Source: Pirellulales bacterium
GTDB taxonomy: Bacteria; Planctomycetota; Planctomycetia; Pirellulales; UBA1268
DNA: 64,000 bases
Direction of reading: 5' to 3'
NCBI GenBank assembly: GCA_016779265.1
Contig: JADHNY010000009.1
Location: 1 to 64,000, forward strand
Shown: piece after piece, positions 55,016-63,562 of the stretch
Numbering within the stretch: position 1 is the first letter of the stretch
Layout of the letters: each line of letters begins with the position of its first letter
Program-made: the position numbers and the translations under genes
Notes under the pieces: model-generated
The model's input: only the letters and a program-made list of their open reading frames with translations
Told to the model about the DNA's origin: nothing
The model's database searches: none

Positions 55016-56116
55016 TCAGGCGACCCGCGACACCGTCGGGGCCGCTGCAAGCTGCAGCATCGCCTGCCCCACATCTTCAACGGAAAGCAGCCGCATGCAA
55101 TCGTGGTGGCCAAGTGGGCAGGTCCGCCGGCCACACGGGGAGCAGGGAAGGTCTCGCCGCATTTCCAGCAGTGACGCATGTTCGGAGCGACTCAGCCGAG
55201 GATCCATCGGGCCGTGCAGGACAATCGTGGGGCGATCAAAGGCGGCCGCAATATGCCGGGGACCACTATCGGTGCTAACCACCACAGTGGCTCGGCGGAT
55301 CACCGCTTTGGCGAGGCCGAAGGGAAGATCGTCCTCCTCGGCGAGGCTGGCCACATGCGGTGAGCCTGCCAGCGACACGAGTTTTCTCGCCTCATCTCGG
55401 TCGCCCGGGCCACAGTGGACCAGCACCCGGGCCCCAGGCATGCGTTTTAGAGCGAAGCCCGCCAGGGCGGCAAATCGCTCGGTGCCCCACGACTTCGCAG
55501 GCCCATAGGCACCGTTATCGTTGAAGACCACCAGCGGTCCATCGGTGCCCGCATTCCAGCCAGGGAAGCACCTCTGCAGCACGGCTTCGCCGAGCGCCTC
55601 ATCCTCCTGGGTTGTGGCCAGTTCGAGACGCAGCGGGCCTGGCGGCACTCCCAGACGCTCAGCAAGCCTCATGGCATGCTCCGCCGTTGATGCTGGCTCG
55701 ATTCGCAGGCCTTGCCTGGGTGGGGCGAGGGGATCGGTCAGAAGCCACCGTCGCCAGTGGCGGGCGATGCCAATCCGCCGCTTGCCTCTGGCTGCAAAAG
55801 CGAGCATGCCTGACGAGAGTGAGTTCGGCACGAGCAGGATCGCATCGGGCCGATCTTCACGGAGCTGGCGAGCAACAGCCCGAAAACGGTGTTCAGGCCG
55901 ACGGCTGCGACGATCGTAGGGCAACACCCTGTCGAGCCATCCAGTGCCCTCAAGCAGACCGGCCAGCGGCGGCTTCATCACGCCGGTGATCCGCGTATGA
56001 CCAGCGGCTCGCGACTCGGCAAAGTGCTCGGCGAGCGACCGCAGCATCGGGGTACTCATCACAAGATCGCCAACCCAGCGGGGCAAGACGACAACAATGT
56101 GGGCGGGAGCAGTCAT
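55016..56116 (-). CDS. Glycosyltransferase family 9 (heptosyltransferase-like)
   Basis: A 366-residue GT9-type enzyme, which usually adds heptose or similar sugars from ADP-heptose to lipopolysaccharide core. Family signatures are HIVVVLPRWVGDLVMSTPMLRSL at the N-terminus, ILLVPNSLSSGMLAFAARGKRRIG, and the donor-binding ATVVVSTDSGPRHIAAAFDRPTIVLHGPMDPRLS. A Cys-rich CSPCGRRTCPLGHHDCM follows, common in this family near the C-terminus. ATG 56116 (MTAPAHIV) is the natural start. The 63-bp gap to the upstream FtsX permease allows co-transcription. Confidence 0.9.
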   Translation of the reverse strand: MTAPAHIVVVLPRWVGDLVMSTPMLRSLAEHFAESRAAGHTRITGVMKPPLAGLLEGTGWLDRVLPYDRRSRRPEHRFRAVARQLREDRPDAILLVPNSLSSGMLAFAARGKRRIGIARHWRRWLLTDPLAPPRQGLRIEPASTAEHAMRLAERLGVPPGPLRLELATTQEDEALGEAVLQRCFPGWNAGTDGPLVVFNDNGAYGPAKSWGTERFAALAGFALKRMPGARVLVHCGPGDRDEARKLVSLAGSPHVASLAEEDDLPFGLAKAVIRRATVVVSTDSGPRHIAAAFDRPTIVLHGPMDPRLSRSEHASLLEMRRDLPCSPCGRRTCPLGHHDCMRLLSVEDVGQAMLQLAAAPTVSRVA

Positions 56117-56179
56117 CGCTGCACCGTACCCTCACTGGCGGAAAACAGGCAACGCCAGCGTTCGGTAGAGGCTGGGTTC

Positions 56180-59100
56180 TCAGCGAGGTCGCTCACCAAT
56201 CCCCGCTCGCTGCACCGCAACCACGCCGGCAACCACGGCCGTCAGAAACATCAGCCCTGCCACACCGAAGATCGCACTCGTAGGCAGCGTTGCCCGTCCA
56301 GCCTCGAGCGCGGGCCAGAGGGCGATCATGCCGCAGGCTCCTCCCACCGCCAGGCCCGCGACCACCAGCAGCAGCTGCTCGGAGATCACCAGCCGACGCA
56401 GCCGCGATTGCGAAAAACCGATTGCTCGCAAGACCGAGAACGCCTGCCGTCGCTCAAACACACCCTGCATCGCCACTGCTGCGATTCCCGCGGTGCCCAA
56501 GAGCAGGCCCAGCCCACCCAACGCCTGAAAGCCCGCCAGAAACGTATTCTGGACAGCATAGAGACTGGCGAGCCGATCACGAGCCATTTCAACGGAAACG
56601 CCGTCATCTCCCCAGGCCACCTGGAGCGTTTCCAGCACAGGCTCGACGGGGCCGTCGGTCGCCACCATCGCCATTCGGTAACCGCTCTGGTCTGGAAATG
56701 CCCGCGTAAAGTCGTCCTCAGCAACGAGCACCCAGCCCTGCATGATGCCCGGGGCGAGCAGTCCCACAATCTCAAACGTCTGCGGCTTTCCATCGTCACC
56801 GGGCAGGGTGAAACGATCCCCAACTCCGCCGAGTTTCAACGCCCACATCGCCGTCGACTCATCAAGGATCGCCGGGATGGCGTCGGTGGCGGGCTTCTTC
56901 AGCAGCGTCCATGGGTTGGTTTCACCAGCAGGTAGGTCCACGTGCCCGGTGAACTGAAAGCCCCCGCGTTCCACCCACACCTCTGGCAGGCCGATCACCG
57001 TGGGCCGCAGCGTGGCGTAGAGGTTCGTACAGTCAGCAGCATCACCGCTGCTTGCCCGCAGGCGGGCGATCTGACACGACTCCAGCGGCTCCACTTCATC
57101 GCCGGAAAGCCCAAGCTCCTCTTGGGCCACGGGGTCAAGCGGGTCGACCCCAGTCGGTCGACTGAACGACACGAGCATGCCCCAGCCGCCTGTAGGCGAC
57201 CCACGCTCCTCGAGGTCGTTAGGCACTCGCAGCGAGAATGACGACACCGCCACGAGCAGAAAACTCGCCACAGCCAGCATCGAGACCACCACAAACGTTC
57301 GCGATGCCTGTTGCTGCAGGCCACCGATCGCGACGGCCAACAGGCTTCGCTGTGGTCGCTCACGCCGCGGAGCCGCGTTGAGCCAAATCTTGACCAAGGC
57401 CAGCATGCCGATGAGCGTCAGTCCGCCGGCTGCGAAGAAGCCTCCCACGGCAGCGGCAGCAGAGGCTTGGCGACTCACCGCCGCCACCACACCTGCCGAA
57501 AGAATGCCGATCACCGCCAAGCCCTTGCGGACCAGGCCCGAGTTTTCAGCCTGCGGGACGGTCCGGCTTGCCTGCCAGAGACCGCGGAGCAGTGGCAGCG
57601 GAGGACGAGCCGCCGCTCGGGCTGCCCCTTGGCGAATCGCTACAGCCGACACAAGGATCGCGGACATCGCCCCGAGCACCACACTGGTGATACCCGGGAG
57701 TGATGCTGAAAACGCCGAGGAGGATCCAGCGGCCACGCTCGTATTCCAGGCAGTCGCCAAGCCACGGAGCAACGCGGCTGACCAGAAAGGCCCCACCGCT
57801 GCCCCAATCAGAATTCCGACGACAGCTGCAATACCGCCTACCAGCATCAGCAGTCGGGCGAGCCGCCGTGGAGCAAAACCGATGGCCGCCAGCAGCCCCA
57901 CCTCCGTCTGTCGCGTAGTCACCAGCAGCCCCAGCAGCAGCCACATCAGGAGCAGCCCTGCCGCTACCACAAAACTCGACAGGGCAACAAACAGCCCACC
58001 AAAGGGAGTGGAACCGCGTGCCGCCTGGAGGGCGTCCTCACGCACCGGCAAGACACGAACACCCATTGCAGCGGGGTCGATCGCAGCCGCCAGTTCCGCT
58101 GCGAGCGTCTCCCGATCAAGGCCCGCAGCAGGCAGATGCCACGCTGTCGTTTGACCAAAACGGCCTGCGGCAATCCTGCGGGCATCCTGCAGACTGACAA
58201 ACGCCTTTGGTGTGGCGGCATACGTCTTCCAGTAACGGTCGTCCTGATCGTTGGGCGGTGATGACCGCACCCGCGAGGCGTCGAAAGGGAAGGGGGGATC
58301 CCAGTCGGCAATGGAGTCTTCATCCGTCACGCCAGCCACTTCCGGCACCAGATCCCTCGCTAGGCCGCCGCCCTCCATCTCCACGACCCCTGTGACCGTG
58401 AAGGTGTCGCTTCGTTCCTGGACCTGACCGTGGAGCGTTTCTGGCTCAAACGACCGTACCGTCAGCGTCGATCCCGGCCCCACCGGTGTCCCCTGGGCGG
58501 CCAAGTCATCAGCCATCCAACGGTTGACGAGTATCGAACCAGGCTCAAGCGCGAGCGGCTGCTCATCTCGACTGCGGAGATCGCCATTGGGCAAATGCGT
58601 ACTGGGCACACCCGCCAGGGTGGAGTAGGGGATCGATCCGGCTGGAAGCTCGCCGCTACCGGCAGCGGCTGCGGTATCGATTGAAGTGGCCAAAAAAATC
58701 AGCGAGGGACTCCCCCCGTGAGCCGTGAGCACTTCAGCCGCCGCTCGATCCGCTTCTGCGGAGAGAATCAGTCGCTCACTTGTGAGCCGGAGCGTGCGTC
58801 CTTCCGCGACGGGCTCAAGCACGAGGCCGTAGTCCGCCAGCTGCGGAGCGAGGCTCGCCCGAATCTGGTCGACGCTCGAACCGCTGCCCGACCCGGCAGG
58901 ATCTGCTCCCGGCTCTGCTACTGGGCCAGCGACCGCAAAGATCGCATTCGCCACGTCATCGCTCTCAAGGATTGCTTGCGCGACTGCCAGCGACGTGACC
59001 ACCAGTGCGTCAGTGACCTGAACTGGCCGCAGCGAAAAGCGGCTGATGCCCTCCGCTGGCAGCAGCCGAGTGTTTTCCAAACGTCGTCCGTTGGTGGCCA

Positions 59101-59650
59101 GGCTGCGGCGGCCCAACGGACTGTCGGCCGGAGCAGCAGAACGCTCGGGGATACGCACGATGAGTGGCTCACCGGCACCCGCGTCCAGGCTCGCTGCGAG
59201 CGGCGGGTTGACCGCTGCAGTCGTGTCGTCGATCGGTTCGGTGGTTGGTGAAAACCCGAGCGCCGCTGGGTCATCACACGCGAGCAGCGTCGCCCGGCGA
59301 CTGAGCCGAGGTCGTCCAGCAGAGGCAGGGCGATCCACGATCACGTCGAGCACCAACGCCGGCACCAGCTGCATCCCAGGACCAACAGCAGCGGCGAGCT
59401 CCTCCGCGAGCTGCTCACGGAAAAAGCCTTCCCCCACGATCGCCGCGTCAATGCGTCCCAAACGGCTCAAAGCCAGGGTGGCGAGCCCGTTTCGCATGCT
59501 CTCGCCAACACCTACTGCGCCCACGATCGTGGCGGCGACGATACCGCAGGCCGCCGCAAGGGCGGCAACGGGCCGTGCCCACTGTCGTGTAAGGCGAACA
59601 GCCAAGCCAGCCAAACTGTGAAGGGCCGCACCGCCCCGCGAGTCGCTCAT
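56180..59650 (-). CDS. Large FtsX-type ABC transporter permease
   Basis: A 1156-residue permease of the FtsX/MacB/LolC superfamily, with the TM-external-domain-3TM layout duplicated. The first helix is in WARPVAALAAACGIVAATIVGAVGVGESM, followed by a large outside domain (residues about 60-590, FtsX-type MacB-PCD-like). A first FtsX domain begins near FVALSSFVVAAGLLLMWLLLGLLVTTRQTEVGLLAAIGF, and a second ends GGLGLLLGTAGIAAVAMQGVFERRQAFSVLRAIGFSQSRLRRLV. The twin FtsX domains in one chain suggest a single polypeptide replaces two subunits. It overlaps its ATPase gene by four bases (ATGA). Likely cargo is a lipid, lipoprotein or peptide, unknown. Confidence 0.9.
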   Translation of the reverse strand: MSDSRGGAALHSLAGLAVRLTRQWARPVAALAAACGIVAATIVGAVGVGESMRNGLATLALSRLGRIDAAIVGEGFFREQLAEELAAAVGPGMQLVPALVLDVIVDRPASAGRPRLSRRATLLACDDPAALGFSPTTEPIDDTTAAVNPPLAASLDAGAGEPLIVRIPERSAAPADSPLGRRSLATNGRRLENTRLLPAEGISRFSLRPVQVTDALVVTSLAVAQAILESDDVANAIFAVAGPVAEPGADPAGSGSGSSVDQIRASLAPQLADYGLVLEPVAEGRTLRLTSERLILSAEADRAAAEVLTAHGGSPSLIFLATSIDTAAAAGSGELPAGSIPYSTLAGVPSTHLPNGDLRSRDEQPLALEPGSILVNRWMADDLAAQGTPVGPGSTLTVRSFEPETLHGQVQERSDTFTVTGVVEMEGGGLARDLVPEVAGVTDEDSIADWDPPFPFDASRVRSSPPNDQDDRYWKTYAATPKAFVSLQDARRIAAGRFGQTTAWHLPAAGLDRETLAAELAAAIDPAAMGVRVLPVREDALQAARGSTPFGGLFVALSSFVVAAGLLLMWLLLGLLVTTRQTEVGLLAAIGFAPRRLARLLMLVGGIAAVVGILIGAAVGPFWSAALLRGLATAWNTSVAAGSSSAFSASLPGITSVVLGAMSAILVSAVAIRQGAARAAARPPLPLLRGLWQASRTVPQAENSGLVRKGLAVIGILSAGVVAAVSRQASAAAAVGGFFAAGGLTLIGMLALVKIWLNAAPRRERPQRSLLAVAIGGLQQQASRTFVVVSMLAVASFLLVAVSSFSLRVPNDLEERGSPTGGWGMLVSFSRPTGVDPLDPVAQEELGLSGDEVEPLESCQIARLRASSGDAADCTNLYATLRPTVIGLPEVWVERGGFQFTGHVDLPAGETNPWTLLKKPATDAIPAILDESTAMWALKLGGVGDRFTLPGDDGKPQTFEIVGLLAPGIMQGWVLVAEDDFTRAFPDQSGYRMAMVATDGPVEPVLETLQVAWGDDGVSVEMARDRLASLYAVQNTFLAGFQALGGLGLLLGTAGIAAVAMQGVFERRQAFSVLRAIGFSQSRLRRLVISEQLLLVVAGLAVGGACGMIALWPALEAGRATLPTSAIFGVAGLMFLTAVVAGVVAVQRAGIGERPR

Positions 59651-60309
59651 TGCAGCACGCCGTCGACCAGCTGTCGCACGGTTCCGACCCGAGAGGCAAG
59701 TCGCTCGGCATGCGTCACCACGACCAGCATGCCCCCAGCCTCATTGGTGATTTCCACCAGCAGATCCGTCACGCTGTCTGCGGTGTGTGAATCGAGCTGG
59801 CCGGTCGGCTCGTCCGCCAGGAGCAGGCGTGGGCCGAGAAGCATGGCTCGGGCCACCGCGACCCGCTGCCGCTCCCCACCGGAGAGTTCACCCGGCAGAT
59901 GACCGGCCCGTTCTGAGAGGCCGACCCGCCTCAGCAGTTCACGGCCCCGCTGCTCTTGCGTTTCGGTGACGCGGCCGCTCGCCAAGGCTGGGAGCACCAC
60001 ATTGTCGAGCGCCGTGCAGCCAGGGAGCAGCTGATGCTCCTGAAACACGAAGCCGACTTCACGATTGCGAAAAGCCGCCCTTTCGGCAGCACCTCCGGCG
60101 TAGGGATCGATGCCATCGAGGCGGATGGTACCGTCGCTGGGCACCTCAAGCCCTCCCAACATTGCCAGTAGCGTGCTCTTGCCAGAACCGCTGGGGCCCA
60201 TGATCGCGAGCGTCTGCCCTGGCTCAACCTGAAACGAGACGTCTCGCACAACGTGCAGATCGCCTCCAGGAGCTGGATACCGTTTGGAGAGGTGAGCAAC
60301 GTCGAGCAT
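59647..60309 (-). CDS. ABC transporter ATP-binding protein, LolD/MacB-type
   Basis: A 220-residue ATPase. Walker A is GPSGSGKSTLLAMLGGLE, the Q-loop lies in FVFQEHQLLPGCTALDNV, the signature is LSGGERQRVAVARAML and Walker B LLLADEPTGQLDSHTADSV, then VVTHAERLASRV for the H-loop. These LolD-type features match the FtsX permease downstream, to which it is translationally coupled. The start is ATG 60309 (MLDVAHLSKRYPAPGG). It completes an exporter of the type used for lipoproteins, macrolides or peptides. Confidence 0.95.
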   Translation of the reverse strand: MLDVAHLSKRYPAPGGDLHVVRDVSFQVEPGQTLAIMGPSGSGKSTLLAMLGGLEVPSDGTIRLDGIDPYAGGAAERAAFRNREVGFVFQEHQLLPGCTALDNVVLPALASGRVTETQEQRGRELLRRVGLSERAGHLPGELSGGERQRVAVARAMLLGPRLLLADEPTGQLDSHTADSVTDLLVEITNEAGGMLVVVTHAERLASRVGTVRQLVDGVLQ

Positions 60310-60355
60310 GGGCGGCAGACCTTTGAGAAGACAACAGCCTAACGCGACGAAGCCG

Positions 60356-60389
60356 CTTCACCCAAAAACAGGCCCCTTCACCCAAAACA
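60356..60389. repeat. Two-copy direct repeat before the ABC operon
   Basis: CTTCACCCAAAA at 60356 is repeated at 60376, period 20 bp, in the spacer between the thioesterase stop and the ATPase start. Confidence 0.8.
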
Positions 60390-60452
60390 GATCTCACCGC
60401 AGCAGCATGACTCGCATCGGCCGACGCCGTTTGGCTGTCAGCTGCTGGTGAG

Positions 60453-60950
60453 TCAGCTGGAAGCCACTTGTTCGTCGGCTGGAAACGAGTAGCGAGCCAG
60501 TGTGGCGGCGATCTCCTCGGGTACCGGAACCCCCTGCAGTCGCTGGCCTTCCCCGTGTTGCACCCGACATCGGACCGTCACCACACGTCCGGTGGCCACA
60601 AGTCGCCCTTCGTGCGTAAAGCGAAAGCGGTAGGTCACGCTCTTGCCGCCGACCCGTTCCACGCCCGCCTCGATATCGATCACATCGCCGAAGCGAATCG
60701 CAGATGCGTAGTCACAGGAGACAGAGACCCGAGGCCAGCTTTCGATTGAGCCGTCGGGTCTCTCGTCCATGACCGCAATGCCCGCATCCCGCAGCAGTTC
60801 ATGCTCCACAGACTCCATCCAAAGCATGAATGAAGAAAAGTGGACAATCCCTGCAGCGTCAGAATCGACAAACTCCACGCGACGACGCGTCTTCAATGGC
60901 GATGGCGTGGAGGAACCCACAGGCGACTCGTCGGTAGGACAGTTCTTCAA
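60453..60950 (-). CDS. Acyl-CoA thioesterase, 4HBT/YbgC family
   Basis: A protein of up to 165 residues with a hotdog fold. The family motif is FVDSDAAGIVHFSSFMLWMESVEHELLRDAG, with the catalytic Asp in the first part. YASAIRFGDVIDIEAGVERVGGKSVTYRFRF follows. Such enzymes hydrolyse short or hydroxybenzoyl-CoA thioesters; the exact substrate is open. The listed start is a TTG at 60950; a GTG at 60920 is an alternative, as the fold begins only near residue 20. Confidence 0.85.
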   Translation of the reverse strand: MKNCPTDESPVGSSTPSPLKTRRRVEFVDSDAAGIVHFSSFMLWMESVEHELLRDAGIAVMDERPDGSIESWPRVSVSCDYASAIRFGDVIDIEAGVERVGGKSVTYRFRFTHEGRLVATGRVVTVRCRVQHGEGQRLQGVPVPEEIAATLARYSFPADEQVASS

Positions 60951-61048
60951 TACGCCAGGCCCGAAACCGCAGTTTTAAAAAACAATGCCGAGTCGGCACT
61001 GCCAGAGACTGCTGGAAGGGGGGCACCTGAAGGGAAACTGCCAGAGGG

Positions 61049-61324
61049 CTATTCAGAAACGTATGGCAGGAGCGCCATGAAGCGTGCCCGCTTCACCGCC
61101 AGCGTGACCGCGTGCTGACTGGCGGCAGTACAGCCACTCTTGCGTCGCGACAGCAGTTTGCCCTGTCGATTGACCATCTTCCCAAGCAGATCGAGATCCT
61201 TGTAGTCGACATACATCGGACGGGGACGAACGCCGTCGATGAAGATGGGATCCTTCTTCTTCGCTTTGATCTTCGGCTTGGCCTTACGCTTGGAAGCCTT
61301 GGCACGGGAGCGGGGAGGGGGCAT
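61049..61324 (-). CDS. rpsR: 30S ribosomal protein bS18
   Basis: A 91-residue ribosomal protein. The S18 core is VDYKDLDLLGKMVNRQGKLLSRRKSGCTAASQHAVTLAVKRARFMALLPYVSE, with the DYKD and KRARxxALLP landmarks. The first 25 residues form a Lys/Arg-rich tail (RSRAKASKRKAKPKIKAKKKD), longer than in E. coli, and lack the N-terminal Cys set of zinc-binding forms. It stands away from the usual rpsF-ssb-rplI neighbours. The start at ATG 61324 follows a weak leader. Confidence 0.93.
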   Translation of the reverse strand: MPPPRSRAKASKRKAKPKIKAKKKDPIFIDGVRPRPMYVDYKDLDLLGKMVNRQGKLLSRRKSGCTAASQHAVTLAVKRARFMALLPYVSE

Positions 61325-61466
61325 AAACGCGTCGAACCTTCAAACAGGTGAGAGATCGGGAAATCCGGAAAGCCGAAGAATAGCGTCTCCGCCATTTTCT
61401 TGCGAGCCCCACTGCACGACCGCGTACAACAGCAACTCGACTGAACGAAGACTCGGCATCCGCTTC

Positions 61467-61516
61467 AAAAAATAAGAATCCGTTCGGGCCAGCCATCACA
61501 AGCCTGACCCGAACGG
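61467..61516 (-). terminator. Rho-independent terminator of the RRM gene
   Basis: On the minus strand CCGTTCGGG pairs with CCCGAACGG around a loop with a further CAG/CTG pairing. ATTCTTATTTTTTG follows, giving a T-rich run. It lies about 57 bases downstream of the RRM gene stop. Confidence 0.88.
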
Positions 61517-61573
61517 AATGACTGCATCGTGGTGACCGAGGCCACCCGTTGTCACGTCAGTGGACGACAGGGA

Positions 61574-61924
61574 TTAATAACGATCCCCACCGCGGTAGCC
61601 GCCGCCACCGCCGCCGCCACCGTAACCACCACGGCCGCCACCGCCGCCGGGACGACCACCGCCACCCGGACGAGGAGTCCGCTCGCGGGCTTCGTTCACC
61701 GTCAACGCGCGACCACCCATGTCGTGACCATTGAGAGCGTCAATCGCTGCCTGCGAACCCTCGTCGCTCTCCATCTCGACAAATCCGAACCCACGAGACC
61801 GCCCCGTCTCACGATCGGAAATCACCTCTGCACTACGAACCGCGCCGTGAGCCGCAAACATCGCCTCAAGATCAGCGGACGTGGTGGACCAGGGCAGGTT
61901 CCCCACGTAAATCTTCCGAGCCAT
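61574..61924 (-). CDS. RRM RNA-binding protein with Gly-rich tail
   Basis: A 116-residue RNA-binding protein. RNP2 is KIYVGNLPW and RNP1 is RGFGFVEM, forming one RRM over residues 1-80, followed by the Arg/Gly tail RPGGGGGRGGYGGGGGGGGY. The layout matches cyanobacterial and planctomycete cold-inducible glycine-rich RRM proteins. ATG 61924 (MARKIYVGN) is the standard start; the track's 28 extra residues belong to the leader. It ends in a strong intrinsic terminator and has its own candidate promoter about 110 bases upstream. Confidence 0.95.
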   Translation of the reverse strand: MARKIYVGNLPWSTTSADLEAMFAAHGAVRSAEVISDRETGRSRGFGFVEMESDEGSQAAIDALNGHDMGGRALTVNEARERTPRPGGGGRPGGGGGRGGYGGGGGGGGYRGGDRY

Positions 61925-62033
61925 AAACTCAAACCTCAAAAGCCGGGAGTTGTTCTCGAACACTCTTGTGATCGACACTCGCCACGTGCACGCAACCGCA
62001 ACTCCCAACGGATTTCAGTGCAGACAAGGGTCG

Positions 62034-62062
62034 GCAAAACTTGAAAGGTTCTAGCATGTCAA
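62034..62062 (-). promoter_or_regulatory. Possible promoter of the RRM gene
   Basis: Minus-strand TTGACA (62057-62062) is followed after 17 bases by TTTTGC (62034-62039). The -35 is perfect, the -10 poor. It would give a leader of about 100 bases, as seen for cold-regulated RNA-binding proteins. Confidence 0.4.
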
Positions 62063-62155
62063 GACCCCCTCGGCAACTTCCTGCCGGCAGCCAAAACCGC
62101 TTTTTTTCAGTCCGTGGTCCCTGGGGGGCAAACCAGCGGGGTCGGCGAATGACGC

Positions 62156-62440
62156 TCAGCCACCGCTGCCGCGGTCCTGCCTCTGCCACTCGCCGCACCA
62201 ATCAGCAGCTTCCGTGGACGGCCAAAGGCCAACGTGGACCATCTTTTCGTCTTCAATTTCAGGCAAAACTGGAGGCATTCGCTTGCACTGCCCCCAGTCT
62301 GGGCCGGGCCCATCACGACCCGCCCGCCGCCAGAAGCGACAGTTCCAGCAACCCGGAGCCGGAGAGGAGGTGGCCCCTCCATCATCGGCTGCTTCACCAG
62401 GCTGATCAGGATCCTCTGGCAGCATTTCACGCCGAATCAT
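62156..62440 (-). CDS. Small Cys/Trp-rich protein, possible metal-binding
   Basis: A 94-residue protein whose core reads CWNCRFWRRAGRDGPGPDWGQCKRMPP, then GLWPSTEAADWCGEWQRQ. The spacing CxxCxFW, GxC and WCGEW resembles a small conserved bacterial family of four-Cys proteins, perhaps a zinc or Fe-S site. That is my pattern reading, not a confirmed match. It shares its ATG with the end of the upstream small membrane protein (four-base overlap). This gene is easy to miss in automated calls. Confidence 0.7.
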   Translation of the reverse strand: MIRREMLPEDPDQPGEAADDGGATSSPAPGCWNCRFWRRAGRDGPGPDWGQCKRMPPVLPEIEDEKMVHVGLWPSTEAADWCGEWQRQDRGSGG

Positions 62441-62694
62441 GCCTGACCTCCTGATTTCCGGCGGAGCTCACCTCCCCAAGACCCGACGGGGTCTGCATAG
62501 GTGCAACTCACACTCAAGGTGGCAAACGAAGCGAGAAAGACGGCGCTCATCGCCGCGATCATCCGCCACAACTGCTCCCGGCTGTCATCATCGAGAACAG
62601 ATGTCCAGATCATCACCAGGCCCTGCACAGCACCTGCCACGATCGACACTATGGCGATCGCGAAGCAGACCTTGTTGAGCAGGCCGAGGTTCAT
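62437..62694 (-). CDS. Small two-helix membrane protein
   Basis: An 85-residue protein with two membrane helices, NKVCFAIAIVSIVAGAVQGLVMIW and IAAMSAVFLASFATLSVSC, separated by an acidic DDDSREQLWR loop. No family recognised. ATG 62694 is preferred over the track start (62730). Its stop overlaps the next gene's start (ATGA), so the two are translationally coupled. The pair sits directly downstream of tRNA-Val on the minus strand. Confidence 0.65.
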   Translation of the reverse strand: MNLGLLNKVCFAIAIVSIVAGAVQGLVMIWTSVLDDDSREQLWRMIAAMSAVFLASFATLSVSCTYADPVGSWGGELRRKSGGQA

Positions 62695-62771
62695 AATCAA
62701 GGCTGCCGAGGGAGAGCACGGCGGCCGCATGCCTCAGCACACGCCCTCGCTGAAACACTCAAAATAAGCAG

Positions 62772-62845
62772 TGGGCGGCACAGGATTCGAACCTGTGACC
62801 TCTACGGTGTGAACGTAGCGCTCTAACCAACTGAGCTAGCCGCCC
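62772..62845 (-). tRNA. tRNA-Val (anticodon CAC)
   Basis: On the minus strand GGGCGGC starts the acceptor stem and GCCGCCC closes it, with discriminator A. The D arm is AGCTCAGTTGGTTAGAGC, the anticodon stem-loop CTACG-TTCACAC-CGTAG (anticodon CAC) and the T arm ends ACAGGTTCGAATCCTGT. All four stems pair. The 3' CCA is not encoded. Confidence 0.97.
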
Positions 62846-63063
62846 GACACGCCAACCCCGACTTTCAGGGGCTGACAGTGGACGAACGATACCAACTACA
62901 CACGGGGAACAGCAATCCCCTCAGCTTCTCACTGCAGCTCGGTTTTCAAAATCCTGCGTGAACGCCCCAGCACATTCCGCGTGGTCACGGCAGCCTTGCA
63001 CACGAGAGGCTGTCCCCGCGAGAAACGATCTCCCACTCGCCTGATGAAGGCTTCGGGGCACAC

Positions 63064-63318
63064 TCAGGTCGGCGGATCAAATCGTGGAGATGACGACGCG
63101 GTGTCGTCATCACGGCGAGCCGGCCGCTGAGAGACAGCACTCACGTCATCCCGCATCGCCGCAGAAATGTCGACCTCTTTGGTGATCGACTGCATCGACC
63201 GCTTCATCTCGCCGATGGTCTTGCCGAACGAGCGGCCGACCTCAGGCAACCGCTTCCCGTAGATCATCACGGCAATCGCACCGATCACGCAGATCTCAAG
63301 CGGACCGAGTCCAAACAT
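63064..63318 (-). CDS. Twin-arginine translocase TatA/TatB-like protein
   Basis: An 84-residue protein: MFGLGPLEICVIGAIAVMIYGKRLPEVGRSFGKTIGEMKRSM has the short N-terminal membrane helix, hinge GxRLPEVGRSFG and amphipathic helix of TatA/TatB. The tail is charged and Ser/Asp-rich. ATG 63318 is the natural start. It lies 13 bases after the other TatA-like gene on the same strand. No tatC is present in the window. Confidence 0.88.
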   Translation of the reverse strand: MFGLGPLEICVIGAIAVMIYGKRLPEVGRSFGKTIGEMKRSMQSITKEVDISAAMRDDVSAVSQRPARRDDDTASSSPRFDPPT

Positions 63319-63331
63319 GCTGCTTCGCCAC

Positions 63332-63562
63332 CTACTTGGCGGTGGCGTCCTGGTTGCTCTCGTCTTCGATGCCCTGCACACCCCGCTTGAACTCGACGAT
63401 GCCTTGTCCGAGGGACCGCATCACCTTCGGGAGACGCGACCCAAACAGCAGCAAGATGACGCCCGACACCACGAGCAGCTCGACCGTTCCCAGGCCCATA
63501 AACCCGAGCACTGGTACGCCCAAGAAAACTGAGGAAAGCACGAACACAGCGGGAGCCTCCAT
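63332..63562 (-). CDS. Second TatA-like twin-arginine translocase subunit
   Basis: A protein of about 76 residues, MEAPAVFVLSSVFLGVPVLGFMGLGTVELLVVSGVILLLFGSRLPKVMRSLGQGIVEFKRGVQG. The LFGSRLPKVMRSLGQGIVEFKRG segment is the TatA amphipathic helix. The start is uncertain: ATG 63562 adds a hydrophobic leader before MGLGTVEL (ATG 63499), which may be the true TatA N-terminus. It is upstream of the TatA/B gene at 63064. Confidence 0.8.
   Translation of the reverse strand: MEAPAVFVLSSVFLGVPVLGFMGLGTVELLVVSGVILLLFGSRLPKVMRSLGQGIVEFKRGVQGIEDESNQDATAK

Noticed and set aside
55889-56935. 348-residue plus-strand ORF opposite the glycosyltransferase and permease
   Set aside because: Crosses two real genes and their spacer; composition is not protein-like.
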